Positions 46,526 through 57,858 of a stretch of 64,000 bases of DNA are shown piece by piece. The DNA lies in contig WPIO01000017.1 in assembly GCA_009760855.2 (NCBI GenBank), positions 997,001-1,061,000 on the forward strand. The letters run 5' to 3'. The notes beneath the pieces are model-generated. The model was not told the origin of the DNA. It made no database searches and was given only the letters and a program-made list of their open reading frames with translations. A program made the position numbers and the translations under genes. Position 1 is the first letter of the stretch, and every line of letters starts with the position of its first letter. The stretch comes from Cristatella mucedo. Its lineage: Eukaryota > Bryozoa > Phylactolaemata > Cristatellidae.

Positions 46526-46879
46526 TCCGCCATTTTTAAAAGTCAAGTATCGCTCCAGGTCGCTGAGGTGTTTTCGTTTCTTACCACTATAGGTAAGCCA
46601 GACGTCGGCAGTGAGTCAATTTATTTTGTAGGTAAACAACCGGATTTATTTAAAACTCACTCACACCACCGGGAACCAAAGCTGGCCAATAGTTGCCACA
46701 CAAACGGTGTCTGATGCACCACGAAGGGTATATAACATGTATGCACAGCCTGTGTATGTACACCACTTGAATATGTGGTTCCGTGCTCACTGCCTTTATA
46801 TTTTTGTTATACCTTGGAGCAGCTTACGTTTCCCCAGACGTTGCGAGCATCGTCGATTGCTGAGCAGAGTCTTTTGGCA
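46524..46879. other. no gene seen
   Basis: Ordinary spacer; no coding or repeat signature recognised. Confidence 0.4.
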
Positions 46880-46884
46880 TGATT

Positions 46885-46965
46885 CAAGCATAATAGTAAT
46901 AATAATAAATTTGTTATAGTGCCCCCAGAGAACTCAATTTCTTCCTAAGTATTTCACGTTTGCAT
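46885..46965 (-). mobile_element. LINE-A-like 3' end
   Basis: Minus strand: AGGAAGAAATTGAGTTCTCT, GGGGGCACTATAACAAATTT, then TTATTATTACTATTAT. Confidence 0.75.
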
Positions 46966-47356
46966 GCAAATTTACAGGAAATATCTGCAATCTGTGTAGT
47001 GCTGAATAAGCATTTACAATCTCGGTAGGCATGTTCGCTGCATTCTGACCTGTCTGAGGCTGCTACCAACAAACGAATTGCATCCACATGCTGCTGAGTT
47101 GGATGAAATTTGAAAGATGATCGGCTGATTTTCGTGGATTCGCAGAGACACAGTTCACATGCATATGAACCAGGCTTGAATTCCGACCTGAGCAATTGCA
47201 GGCAAGACCTCAAAGATGAGGAAGGCGTGGCAAACCCTTCGACGTAATCACAAGCGTTTGAGCCATTTATTGCTGAATCAGGTGCAAGGAAATATGAGGC
47301 AATTGAAGAAATAAGGCAGCGTGCTTGTGGGATCGTGCGTGCTTTCGCTCGTGCAG
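46966..47356. other. no firm gene
   Basis: A minus frame (47213-46914) is open and runs into the LINE tail; it may be 3' UTR-like LINE sequence or chance. A plausible acceptor for the next exon lies at its right edge. Confidence 0.35.
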
Positions 47357-47588
47357 ATGTTTATGGACCGGCGAGGTGATGCCCAGACAAGCAAACGGAC
47401 TTGAGGTCGACAGAACGTCAAGACGAGAGAGCCTGGGGTCTCGTGCTGTGGAGCTGCTGTCCGGCAGCTTGGAGTCGGCCATGAGCATGCCCCGACGTAC
47501 GATCTCGCACGACGAACTGCTAGCCTACGAACTGCCCAAGCGCCATACGTCTGGCAGCAGCTGCCAGAGCAGCCGGGCAGACAGCTGA
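47357..47588 (+). CDS. possible 3'-terminal coding exon, unknown protein
   Basis: After a pyrimidine-rich acceptor (TGCTTTCGCTCGTGCAG, ending 47356) the phase-2 frame reads CLWTGEVMPRQANGLEVDRT, RRESLGSRAVELLSGSLESA and MPRRTISHDELLAYELPKRH. It ends TGA at 47586-47588. Ser/Arg-rich with RRTIS- and RRES-type sites, so likely disordered. AATAAA follows 60 nt later (47648-47653). The opposite strand is also open over 136 codons, which weakens the case. No family recognised. Confidence 0.33.
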
Positions 47589-47647
47589 CACGGCTGCTGG
47601 CATTCCAGCTATGGCGTCTACTCCAAGTGGCGCACGTCGAACGCGCT

Positions 47648-47653
47648 AATAAA
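47648..47653 (+). promoter_or_regulatory. AATAAA poly(A) signal candidate
   Basis: Sits 60 nt after the stop codon of the candidate exon 47357-47588. Confidence 0.35.
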
Positions 47654-47659
47654 AGCATC

Positions 47660-48048
47660 GTCCAGAAAAAGCTGAGCCCCCCACCCATTCTGCACTTTAC
47701 GGCAGCCTACCAAACAAAAAGAAGCCGGGCCAGATCGTGCCGGGGTCATGGCCACAAAGAGGTCCCAAGAGAGAGCTTGCCGCCGGTCGAGTGGAGGCCT
47801 GCTGCCGACTCAGAGACAGTGAGCCGTGGCTAACGTACAGTGGTGGATTAGAGATACCAAGTCAGCAGCGAGAGCAGCAGCAAATAGCGACAAGCGACTC
47901 CCCATCGCTGCTGGAGCGCTGCTGGAACGCTGCTGGAGCACTGCTGCACGCCAGTGCTAGAACGAACTGGAGATGAGCCGGAAATCGGCGTCTAAGCTGA
48001 ACTAGCAGCAGCAGAAGCTGCAGCACTGGCTCAACACACTCCGTCGAG
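47660..48048. other. no gene seen
   Basis: CTG/CAG-rich sequence (repeated GCTGCTGGA motifs at about 47910-47945) without a coding signature. Confidence 0.4.
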
Positions 48049-48050
48049 TT

Positions 48051-48304
48051 TATAATAATAATAATAATGCACTTGATAAAGCTCTCTCGGAGAACTCAAT
48101 CTCTTCCTAGGCGCTTTACATTTGCTTGCTTGCGTGCCCTTACCAGGTCTAGGTTAGAGGTCGGAGATAGAGAAGCGTCGCTCGCGCCTTTGCATATGTT
48201 TACTGATAATAGTAGCAAAAATGAGTCCAACTAAGCCTGAATTTGAGCAACGTTATGTAGCTGAAAGTAGGCACACTTGGCTGTGGTGCTGATATGGTCG
48301 TCTA
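48051..48304 (-). mobile_element. LINE-A copy, 3' part (interrupted)
   Basis: Minus strand: LDDHISTTAKCAYFQLHNVA (48304-48240), then a gap caused by internal deletion. The 3' end (AGGAAGAGATTGAGTTCTCC, GAGCTTTATCAAGTGCATTA, ATTATTATTATA) lies at 48125-48051. Its upstream half is at 49166-50010, across a younger insertion. Confidence 0.85.
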
Positions 48305-49165
48305 ATCTGCTCAAAATCGAGGTGTCGTGTTCCAAAGTGACCTCTCGTTAGACGACCACATCAGCTCCACAGTCAAGTCTGCCTACTTTCAGCTGCATAA
48401 CATTGCTAAAATTCGGGCTTGTTTAGATAAGGATACCACGTCTAAGTTGGTAAATGCATTTGTGACATCCCGTCTTGACTTCTGTAACTCACTGCTTGCT
48501 GGCCTACCGGCATGTGCGATCAGGCGCTTACAGCTGGTGCAAAACTCTGCAGCTAGGCTTGCTGTCGTGAGCGTCGCAGTTGCCACATCACACCACTTCT
48601 CGCCGACCTGCACTGGCTACCAGTCAAGCAACGGATTGACTTCAAGATCTTGTCGCTCACTTTTAAGTCACTTCATTCTTGGGCTCCAGCCTATCTCTCA
48701 GATCTACTCCCCCACCAGGCCAAGCATCGTACCGCTCACTTTATGGAATCCAACAGTTTACCAATACCTGGTACAAACCTCAAATCCTTTGGAGACCGTG
48801 CATTTAGTTCGTATGCTCCCAAAGCCTGGAACTCACTCCCGACTTGCGTCAGAACATCCCCTGACTTGATCACATTTAAAAAAACTTACAGCACACCTAT
48901 TTAGGACAGCATTTAGTGGGTCTCTGTGATTTGTTCTTTATGTGCTTATGGGTGCTGATACTGTGCATGCTGCCACTAACCACATTTGCATGCTGACCCT
49001 GTGCATGTCACCCCTAACCATGTTATTCATTTTGTTTGTTTATCAAGCATGATATTACTCAACATTCAATCGCGTTTCCCCTTGCAAAAAATGTAAAGCG
49101 CCTAGATAGAAATAGAGTTCTCAGAGGGCGCTTTATCAATAGCATTATTATTACTATTATTATTA
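48305..49165 (+). mobile_element. 5'-truncated LINE-A inserted into an older LINE-A
   Basis: Starts TCTGCTCAAAATCGAGGTGT. It carries VFQSDLSLDDHISSTVKSAY, FVTSRLDFCNSLLAGLPACA, then (frameshifted) SLTFKSLHSWAPAYLSDLLP and FGDRAFSSYAPKAWNSLPTC. The UTR follows, with a TTATTACTATTATTATTA tail at about 49145-49165. The coding part is only mildly damaged, so it is younger than its host copy. Confidence 0.9.
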
Positions 49166-50010
49166 CGAAAGGTCACTTTGGAAGATCACACTTTAATTTT
49201 GTGCGGATTCAACGGGAGAAATGCTAGCACAGATCTAATTTTGAGTGTTAACACTTCCAATTTCTGAATCACACTTGGTTTGCCCATAACTAGTAACTTA
49301 GTTTTGTCATCATTCCATTTAAGAAAGCATGCTTCCGTCCATGTGCGGATGTCATTAATACATGCAGCAAGGAAGTTGAGACAATTCGATGTGCTTGAGG
49401 GGCTGGGAGGGATCAAAGCAAAGGTACAGCTGTGTATAGAAGTGACAGCCTAGATTGTGCTTGGCAATCACATCAGTAAGACGGAGAGTATAAACAGTGG
49501 AAAAATGGGACCAAGGACGGAGCCCTGAGGTACCCCATATTTCAGAGGTTCCTCAGATGATCTTTGTCCATTCATATCAATACTCTGGAGTCTCCCACTG
49601 AGATAGGACCTGAGTCATTGCAGAGCAGTGCCGGTGATGCCCAGGCGAGATGAGAGGCACTCAAGAAGGACTTGGTGAACGATAGTATCAAAAGCTGCTG
49701 AAAGATCGAGTATAACAAGGAGTAAAGATACTTTATCTAAATCTGCATTCCTAAGTAGGTCGTTGTACACCCGAAGCAATGCTGACTCTGTGCAGTGATT
49801 AGCTCTTAAACCAGACTGGAACTTACTAGCAAGGTTTGAAGTTTCAATATATGAGTTCAACTGTTCTGTTCTTCACTCGTTCCAGTGTCTTTGGTAGGAA
49901 TTGTAGAAGGGAGACTGTGCGGTAGTTGCTCAAGTTCTTTTGGTCTTATGTCGCTTTCTTGAGAAGTGGCCCGACTATAGCCTATTTGAAAGGTGCTAAT
50001 ATTGCCATTT
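49166..50010 (-). mobile_element. LINE-A copy, RT palm (interrupted)
   Basis: Minus strand: ASKFQSGLRANHCTESALLR, LLVILDLSAAFDTIVHQVLL, PLKYGVPQGSVLGP (frame changes after it), LNFLAACINDIRTWTEACFL and KLLVMGKPSVIQKLE. The YADD region at about 49420 is damaged. The copy stops at 49166, inside the codon run ...VTFR, and resumes at 48304 with LDDHIS. Confidence 0.9.
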
Positions 50011-50169
50011 AATGTTGAACTAGAGGAGACGGGTTGTACGGGGTGGGGTGGTGGCGGTGGTGGTTGAGGTGCAGCCAGCGCTATGCGAAGGAGCCCAAGG
50101 CCTTGCTCTGGCTAGCCAGTCGTAGGGGAGACAGCTGCTGCTGCTGCTACTCACGCCCGGCCGGCGGAC

Positions 50170-50529
50170 TTAAGTCTGCTGCACACTACCGACCCTCTTA
50201 GCTGTCTCGGCGGTGGCAGGGTAGCAGATCACGAAACGTAAATCTTTAAGGCAAGTCGCAGAGCCAACACCAGTTCTGCTCCGTAATGCTTTCGGCAGTC
50301 TGACTGAACCGCGGGAGGTACTCTCAAATGAACGAGGTAGGGCCACAGTCGAGAATTTTCCGGTTAAAGGAACCTTGGCATTATTACCAGCGGGTGCTTG
50401 ACCAGATAATAGCTGTATGTATCTCCATCTGTCTGTCCACGAGGCCACAGATACTATGACGGCGTTATGCTGGAGAGTTTCTTTTAATCGTAAACCAAAA
50501 TCCAGAGCAGTGGACGTGATTCCGGTCGA
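50170..50529 (-). CDS. possible 3'-terminal coding exon, unknown protein
   Basis: An open run of 119 codons ends in TAA (50172-50170). It is bounded upstream by GGCTGTAG, whose in-frame TAG would serve as acceptor. The product includes TALDFGLRLKETLQHNAVIV, SWTDRWRYIQLLSGQ and KVPLTGKFSTVALPRSFEST. Composition is protein-like, and ATTAAA lies about 157 nt downstream (50013-50008). The acceptor lacks a strong pyrimidine tract. No family recognised; runs this long also occur by chance. Confidence 0.28.
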   Translation of the reverse strand, partial: STGITSTALDFGLRLKETLQHNAVIVSVASWTDRWRYIQLLSGQAPAGNNAKVPLTGKFSTVALPRSFESTSRGSVRLPKALRSRTGVGSATCLKDLRFVICYPATAETAKRVGSVQQT

Positions 50530-50985
50530 CTACAGCCAATTCACTTGAATTGCTCATTTGCTGGATGTCTGGCGTTTATTACCACAGCTTTCTCTTTTTG
50601 AAATGCAGTGGTTATATCCGAAAGAAATATTGACAATGCTCGCAGCATTCCCTTTAAATTTGATAGCAAATTGATTTAAATGGGCGAGTTCAATGGGGAG
50701 GGGCTTTAGGTGCTAATTGGACCTCTATCTAATGTCAACCATTAACCCTACCACCGTGCCGGGCAAAGCAACGCAGGGCAAGATGTTAAGATTCAGAAGC
50801 AAATTTCTAAAGTTAATACTCACAGGCTGCTTGACAGGCAATTGAGTTGCTTTCAAAGGACAGTTCTTTTGGAAATTCAGCAGCAGTAGGGGTCTTGAAA
50901 GTAAAAAGTACTTTCAAAGTCAGCTGATTCAAAAGCCTCGATTATCTAAAAGCAGCAGAGCTTTGGCGGCAACAACCTACCTGAG
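50530..50985. other. no gene seen
   Basis: Ordinary spacer; no coding or repeat signature recognised. Confidence 0.4.
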
Positions 50986-51342
50986 CGGGTGACGCTGGAG
51001 CATCATGGAACCGGGCAACCGCCATCCGAGGGGCCTCTAAAAGTATGGGGTACCCCAGAGCCCTGTGCTTTGCCCACCTCTTTTCAAAATGTTTACTCTC
51101 TCTCTTTTGTCGATGTCATCGCTAAGCACAATCTACGCTTTCATTTCTACGCAGATGACGCATACAGTTGTAACTACGGTTTAATCTCTACCTGCCTTCT
51201 AGCACGGTAGAACCTCTCAGCTCCCTTGCTGCATATATTGCTAATATTAGCACTCGGCTAGGAGCAAGATCTCTTAAATGAAATGGCTATAATAACAAGC
51301 TACCAGTTTTGGACAAACCTGCTGATACTCAGGAATGGGAAA
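50970..51342 (+). mobile_element. LINE RT fragment (5' part, interrupted)
   Basis: YLSGRRWSIMEPGNRHPRGL, then KYGVPQSPVLCPPLF; VDVIAKHNLRFHFYADDAYS; VLDKPADTQEWER. Frame changes and stops are present. It continues after the inserted tail at 51454. Confidence 0.78.
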
Positions 51343-51390
51343 GATAGTAATAGTAGTAACAATATACTTGATAAAGCACCCTCAGAGAAC

Positions 51391-51440
<50 letters not shown>

Positions 51441-51453
51441 GGCGCTTTACATT
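51343..51453 (-). mobile_element. LINE-A-like 3' end with internal (AG)n expansion
   Basis: Minus strand: AATGTAAAGCGCCTA, then an AG array (51439-51395) where other copies have only AGAAAGAGATTG. GCGTTCTCTGAGGGTGCTTT, ATCAAGTATATTGTTACTAC follow. It lies inside the plus-strand LINE. Confidence 0.88.
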
Positions 51454-51612
51454 CCCAAAAATAGTCCCGTCCTGCTTATCTCACGCAGCATCTGCACGAA
51501 AGCTAGGTGTGCTGCTCCAAAGTGACCTTTCGCCAGACCTTGACCGCGTCAGATCCGCAGTCAAGTCTGCCTACTTTCACCTACTTAAGTGCAAGTCCCC
51601 CCCTTACCCCTA
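51454..51612 (+). mobile_element. LINE RT fragment (3' part after interruption)
   Basis: SHAASARKLGVLLQSDLSPD, then VRSAVKSAYFHLLK, the thumb sequence that normally follows the part ending at 51342. Confidence 0.78.
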
Positions 51613-52345
51613 GGCTACGATCCAGTGGCGGCATTACCCAGTCCTCCACCACTCCAGAAGGACCAGACTCAAAAGGGGATGGCTCAAGGCTCGCTTCCGT
51701 CTTGGCCACCTTCAGGCTGATTCCATCTCAATCCGCGAGTCCCCTCTCGGTGGAGATCGCACTCACTCGGAGGCTGCACGCAGGCGCAGCTCCGCCCGCT
51801 CCTCCGCCGGCACATCCGAGATTCACCTCTGCAGGTCTGCATCCCAGAGGCCGCCGCCGCCGACTCAAAACCGCTCAGAGTTCGCCTCCTTGGCTCGCCA
51901 TTCAGCCGGCGTCTGCTTCTAGAGACAGCCTGGAAGCGGCGCGATGAGGGCGGCTCGCCTGGGCGCGCCTTCTCGGAAGGGAGGGGCTCTATAGTCCTTC
52001 CTTAAAAAAGAGTGCCAGACTTGCTTGTCTCCGCCGACAGGAGCTGAAGCTGCGCAGCAGACTTTTCGTGGCCGCTTCGGAGCTAGAGCTCTCCTCGAAA
52101 TATACGGCGCGCGGGCAGTGGCGCTAGTCCTCGCAGACTCGAGACCGCTACTGCGGGGGTCGGTGGGTGGGAAATCGACTGTCTTCTTTGTCAACATAAC
52201 GGCAGAATCAAATTATGCTCCGAGTCCGTCTGAGCCCTAATTATTTGACTGGGACTTTCATTGGATCTACTGCTTAAGATAGAAATAAGTGGGCAACTTA
52301 CTCAAGTGAAATATTCCGGTAGTTCAGGTGTGCCTCTAGCCAGCA
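51613..52345. other. CpG-rich region, no gene supported
   Basis: CpG-rich from about 51620 to 52160. Several overlapping frames, none with a recognisable domain. Confidence 0.4.
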
Positions 52346-52347
52346 TC

Positions 52348-52515
52348 GTATCCACTGGAGAACTTGCCTTTAATTCTAATGCTCTCAGCGAACGAAACTC
52401 ACTATCGACTGCCGTCGCCACGTCTTCTAACTCGACGACACTGCTAACTAGCAAATGTAGAGGGTCTTGAAAGAGATTAAGTTCTCTGGGGAACTATAAA
52501 AACATATTTTGTTAT
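52348..52515 (+). mobile_element. LINE C-terminus joined to 3' tail (degenerate)
   Basis: ALSERNSLSTAVATSSNSTT resembles the NSLPTCVRTSPDLTT segment. It is followed directly by GAAAGAGATTAAGTTCTCTG and GGAACTATAAAAACATA. Confidence 0.55.
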
Positions 52516-54283
52516 CATTATGAAACTAATCTATACTGCTATGCCGATACACGCCTATGGTAGATTAGTAAGGCAGTCTTTTAAAGCGTACAAGTGCCTA
52601 ATTCTAAGTAAAGATTACGATTGGCCTAAGTATAACTTCGGATGTTCTGCTGTATCTTCTAAACTACATATTATGACGTAATGGGTACCTATTGGTTATT
52701 AATTCACAAACCACTAATAATCTCCGAGGCTGTGACTATCTAGTTGATGTAGAATGCTAATGTTTCAGCTGAGAGAAAAATGTTTAGCCCAGCAGCAGGT
52801 CTCCTGAGGCCCTGGGAAAAAAACAGTGGGACCACTTTAGAGATCCCTACTAATTAAAGAGAGAAAGTCCGTCATCATAATGTAAGATGGCGACCAGTAC
52901 TTCCGGAAGTGACTGCAATAGACGCGACACAGTGAAGCGAGTCCACAGGCAGTGAACTCTAGTAGATCCATATGCTGCGCGCTTGACGGGCTAGCCCCGA
53001 AAACCTTTTTGGCCTATTTCTAAGCCCGGCATGGTCTCTTTCTGGAAGCTGTGAAGTTGTGCGAGCTAGGTTAAAGAGCGTATCTGGCAGCACACCTCTT
53101 CCACTTTAGCTTTCGGGAGCGGGGTTAAAATCTCCCAGCGCACAGCTCCGAGACGAGTCAGAGTGTTTTCGTCGATGCGTCCGTCGCCCTCGGCCACGCG
53201 AATATTTAACTTTACTTTGTGCGGCCGGCTAGACTAGCAAATCTTTACAGTGCTTTGCTTGCGGTTGGGCGCTGCCACTTAGCAATTCCAAAATTAATTA
53301 GCTCCGCAGCCGCCACCTGCCAGACTGTCGCAATTTCCGACGGCTGACTTGACGCAGTGGCTGCCCCAAAGCGAAGGTCAAAGCCTCGCTGCGGCCGTTG
53401 TTGCGCCGATAGCAGGACCAGCCTACGGGAGCACGTCGGAAGGAGTAGCAGGGCGGCGTCGCGGCCTGGCTGCAGCACCCAATTCCAGCAACGTCACTGA
53501 GGAAGCAGCCAGCGGCCAAGCGGAGCGCCTCGCCCTCCTCACTTGGCCGGCCGGCCGGCCGGCCGGCCCGACCCGACAGGCTCGCGTTGCTTCGCGAGTG
53601 CGCGCGCGCCAGCGGGCGACTGCGTGACGACCGGCGTGGCGGCTTCCCACAGCTTCGACGCAGCATTCGGCGGGTACGACGCTGAGCGCCCTAGAGACGG
53701 CGACGACGACACGCGAAGGCCGGCCGAGCCTTCGAGTGCGGCCGCGATTCGAAAGCGTTACTCACAACTGGCCGTCTGCTTCGATTTCGCTAGTCGAGGT
53801 CTGGGAACGAACGGAAGACGCGTCTCTTTTGCTCCCGGCGCGTAGCGGCGGCGCACGTGCACTGCCGCTGCCAGGCGAACTAGCGCCGCAAGCGCGGCGC
53901 TAGTTCGCTTGGCAGCAACGTGCCGACGCATGGCAGGCGACGGGTGAAGCTAGCACCTTGAAGCGCAGCTAGCTGGTACTAGAAGCCCTACCGACAGACG
54001 CGGATAGGTGGGCCGTAGAGGCCAACGAAAATGGCGACGAATAAAGCGAATAAATCGTTCATTCCTCCAAACCTCAGGCATAAAATCTTTCAATGATGGA
54101 GCACCCCGTTGACTCTTAGTAGTGAAACGTGAGCATGCTCAATCGACCAGGCAGTGACAGTCTCTGGAGATTATTATTAGCAGTCATAACGCTAAAACAA
54201 CTAGGCAGTAGACTCGTCTAATCTATGACTCGCATATTATGAAATGGCATTTGAAATGTCAGTTTAGTCAATTGTCTAGGCAC
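52516..54283. other. no gene supported; CpG island-like from 53100 to 54000
   Basis: A CpG-rich block with a (GGCC)n run at 53544-53569 and a strong hairpin at 53867-53916. Frames at plus 53349-53627 and minus 53245-53666 overlap and carry no domain. It may mark a promoter. Confidence 0.4.
53867..53916. repeat. 23-bp inverted repeat with 4-nt loop
   Basis: Left arm GCTGCCAGGCGAACTAGCGC..., loop AAGC; the right arm is complementary with one mismatch. Confidence 0.9.
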
Positions 54284-54420
54284 TGCACTGGTTTAACCCA
54301 GTGGTTAGTTGCTCGCCCGCTACGAGCGGGTCGTGGGCTAGACCCCTGCGGTACATGTGAAGAGCCTGGATAGAGATTAAGTACTCGTCGGGCGCCATAC
54401 AAATGAATCATACTGTTTTG
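54284..54420 (+). mobile_element. SINE-A
   Basis: AACCCAGTGGTTAGTTGCTC head, GTGGGCTAGACCCCTGCGG, ATAGAGATTAAGTACTCGTC, GGGCGCCATACAAATGAATC tail. Confidence 0.82.
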
Positions 54421-55201
<781 letters not shown>

Positions 55202-55289
55202 GCGCGATCACACACACGCTAACACAAGCATATAATAAAATACAAATATATATATTTACATATGTATATATTCGTTGGCCAAGCTGATA

Positions 55290-55482
55290 GATCCATGCAC
55301 GATTCTTGATGCAGGAGTAAGATACTTAGACTTAACGGCTCAGGTCGTCAGGCTCGAGCCGCTTCGCGAGACATTGTCGATTTTCGATTGCCTCCGCTAC
55401 AAGCCGCATGATTGCCGGTACGGTTCTTCGGCAGCCATGAGGCTGTTGAACCAAGCCACCTTTATTGATGCCACCAAAACTC
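55290..55482 (+). mobile_element. degenerate SINE-B
   Basis: CAGGTCGTCAGGCTCGAGCC, GATTGCCTCCGCTACAAGCC, TACGGTTCTTCGGCAGCCAT, GAGGCTGTTGAACCAAGCC. This parallels the SINE-B body of 41.9 and 57.7 kb. The open frame through it (55275-55643) is therefore probably not a gene. Confidence 0.6.
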
Positions 55483-56340
55483 TACAAGATTCAAAAGAAG
55501 AACAAATAAGCGACGGGGGAACAGTCAAGGCCAATCAATACGTGGTCACTGGGCCTGTGTGCACACACGTGGGGTGGGTAGGGCAACAGGGAAAAGACTG
55601 GCAGCGAATAGCCACGAGCAAGCTTGTAGCAAGAACTTTCTAGGAGCCTAGTTCATTAGCCAGAGTGCGCACCAGAAATCAGTGGTAGTTTGATGTCACT
55701 CGACTAGCCTCTCTGCGCTCAAGAATAACCAGCCATGTGCAGATGGATTTCTATACATCGGCGTCCAATTTACTGAGCGACTGGTTGCCAGCGGTCTGGT
55801 AGAGGCAGTTTCCTTATTGTATCTGCGGTGCGGATTATGAAGTGATTATCATTGAGTAGCAGTGCTCACGGTAATTTCGATGCCCTTTTAGGGTACCAAC
55901 GAACGACAACTTCAAGCCGGGGTAGTGAGCACTTGACAGTCGACTCTCATTGTAGCCAATGCATAGACCATTGCACACATAGCCGCACTTCGGTGCCGCC
56001 CCAGAGCTACTAGGAGCGTTGTGGCTGAACACCAAAACTTTTGCGTGGCTTGCTTCGGCTATTGTCGGTTGGAAATGCCCATTTAGCAGCAATGGAGCTA
56101 GCATGAAAATTCTGTACTTGAGCAGTTTCTTAGGCAGAGAGTTCTTGAAAGGCTTGAGCTGCTACTCCACAAGAAATACTCGGTGTCGTTTCGCTAAAGG
56201 AGCGCTGCTCCACACGAGTAGAACGCCTCCCTGAGCGTAGTGGGTCACTCGATGGACAGATTCGTGAAGCTGCACGCCCACGGTTTGTAGCTCGGCAGGC
56301 CTAGCCATTATCCCTGCACAAATACGGGAGCCTCTCTAAA
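55483..56340. other. no gene seen
   Basis: Ordinary spacer; no coding or repeat signature recognised. Confidence 0.4.
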
Positions 56341-56344
56341 ACAA

Positions 56345-56605
56345 TGAATGTCATTGGATGAACACAGTGTCACGGCAGCCGAGCTGGTCTACTTTCAGCT
56401 GAGGATTATTGCCAAAATTAGCTCATGCTTAGACAGGAGGCTCGACGGCCGAACTAGATCAAGCGTTTGCGACATCCGGTCTAGATTACCGAAATTCCTT
56501 TCATTCAGGACACACGAGCAGTGCCCACAATCGTCTGAAACCGGTCCAAAACTTACCAGTTCGTCAGATCTTTCGTTGATGGCAAAGTTTCCAAATCACA
56601 CCGAT
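56345..56605 (+). mobile_element. LINE-A-like RT thumb fragment
   Basis: LSLDEHSVTAAELVYFQLRI, then IAKISSCLDRR; parallels LSLDDHISSTVKSAYFQLHN of LINE-A, with CDIRSRLPKFLSF after it. Confidence 0.7.
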
Positions 56606-56799
56606 TCTTTCCGAGCATCGCTCGATGCTCAAGCATCGAGTAGTTGTCTTCCAGCGTGCATTGTATGCTTAACTGTGCACGATTCAGTGCGTGATTTGGT
56701 GCATGATTAAGTGCCCGTCGCTAACCAGGGGTCCTATTACTGATCCCCAAGCTCTTTTTTAGCGCCTCTCATCTAGCCGGCACGGGTTCTCTCTGGCAC
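56606..56799. other. no gene seen
   Basis: Short spacer between two LINE fragments, with small GATTTGGTGCATGATT-type repeats. Confidence 0.35.
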
Positions 56800-57650
56800 T
56801 CGCGCACAATCGTTTAGGTCCTATCTCAGTGCGAGACTTCGTGGCATTGATGTCAACGGGCAGCAGTCATCCAAGGAGCTTCTAGAGTACAGAGTATCCC
56901 AGGGATCTGTGCTTGGTCTAATACTTGTCACAATGTATACTTTCCCTCATGCCGATGTAATTACCGAGATCAATCTAGGCTTTCATTTTAATGAATATGA
57001 CACACAGATGTGCCCGTAATTTGATCACCTACCAGCCTTCCAGCACGTCGCACTCGGTCAACTCCCGAGCGGCATGCATTGCTCAAATTCGCACTTGAAC
57101 GGTAGCTAACTTTCTCACCTTGAATAATCGTTATGTTCAACTTGCTAGTTATCAGCAAACTAGCATTAGTCAGGCATTTGAAAATCTACCCCTCAAAATA
57201 GACTTGGTCAGCATATTATCATATGGGGTCTGCATGAAATCTGGATGTCGTGTTCCAAAGCCCCCTTCCACCTAGACGACCCCTTCAGCTTCACAGCAGC
57301 CAAGTCTGCCTACCCTTAAACTGCGTAAAATTGCCAAAATTGCTTAGAACTTGCTGGACACCTCAGCAAAGTTGGTCAAGACATTTGTGACATCCCGTCT
57401 CGACTTCTGCTACTCACTGCTTGCAGGTCTAGCCGCATATCCCGTCAGGCACTTACAGTTGCTGCAAAACTCTGCAGCTAGGCCTGTCTGTTAAGATCGT
57501 TGCAGTTGCCACATCTCGCCACTTCTCGCCCTCCTGCACTGGCTCCCAATAAAGCAGCGTTTAGACTTCGAGGTTTAATTACTAACTTTTAGGTCCTCTC
57601 ATTCTGTTGCTTCATCCTATCTACCTGAAATACTTTTAATAATAGAGATT
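56800..57650 (+). mobile_element. LINE-A-like RT palm to thumb, decayed
   Basis: LRGIDVNGQQSSKELLEYRV and SQGSVLGLIL (56835-56930). ITEINLGFHFNEYDTQMCP (YADD lost) follows, then SCSKAPFHLDDPFSFTAAKS and DIPSRLLLLTACRS (57240-57440). Many stops. Confidence 0.75.
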
Positions 57651-57687
57651 TAGGTGTTTAGGCTTCTAAGAAAACCATCCTTGAAAA

Positions 57688-57858
57688 AATACTAGCTGAT
57701 TCAACAGCCTCTTTTTGTATAGCGACAGAAGAGCCTTTACGGCTATCACCAAAGCTTGCAGTGGCGATAAAGGATCGCCCACTACAGGATTCGAACCCAC
57801 GACCTCGGGGCCACCAACCTCCTTAAAGCAACCACCTTACCTAGTAAGCCATTACGGC
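57688..57858 (-). mobile_element. SINE-B
   Basis: Minus strand: TTACTAGGTAAGGTGGTTGC, GTCGTGGGTTCGAATCCTG (perfect B box), GGCGATCCTTTATCGCCACT, AAAGGCTCTTCTGTCGCTAT, GAGGCTGTTGAATCAGC. Confidence 0.88.

Noticed and set aside
55275-55643. 122-codon plus-strand frame
   Set aside because: Most of it overlies a degenerate SINE-B body.
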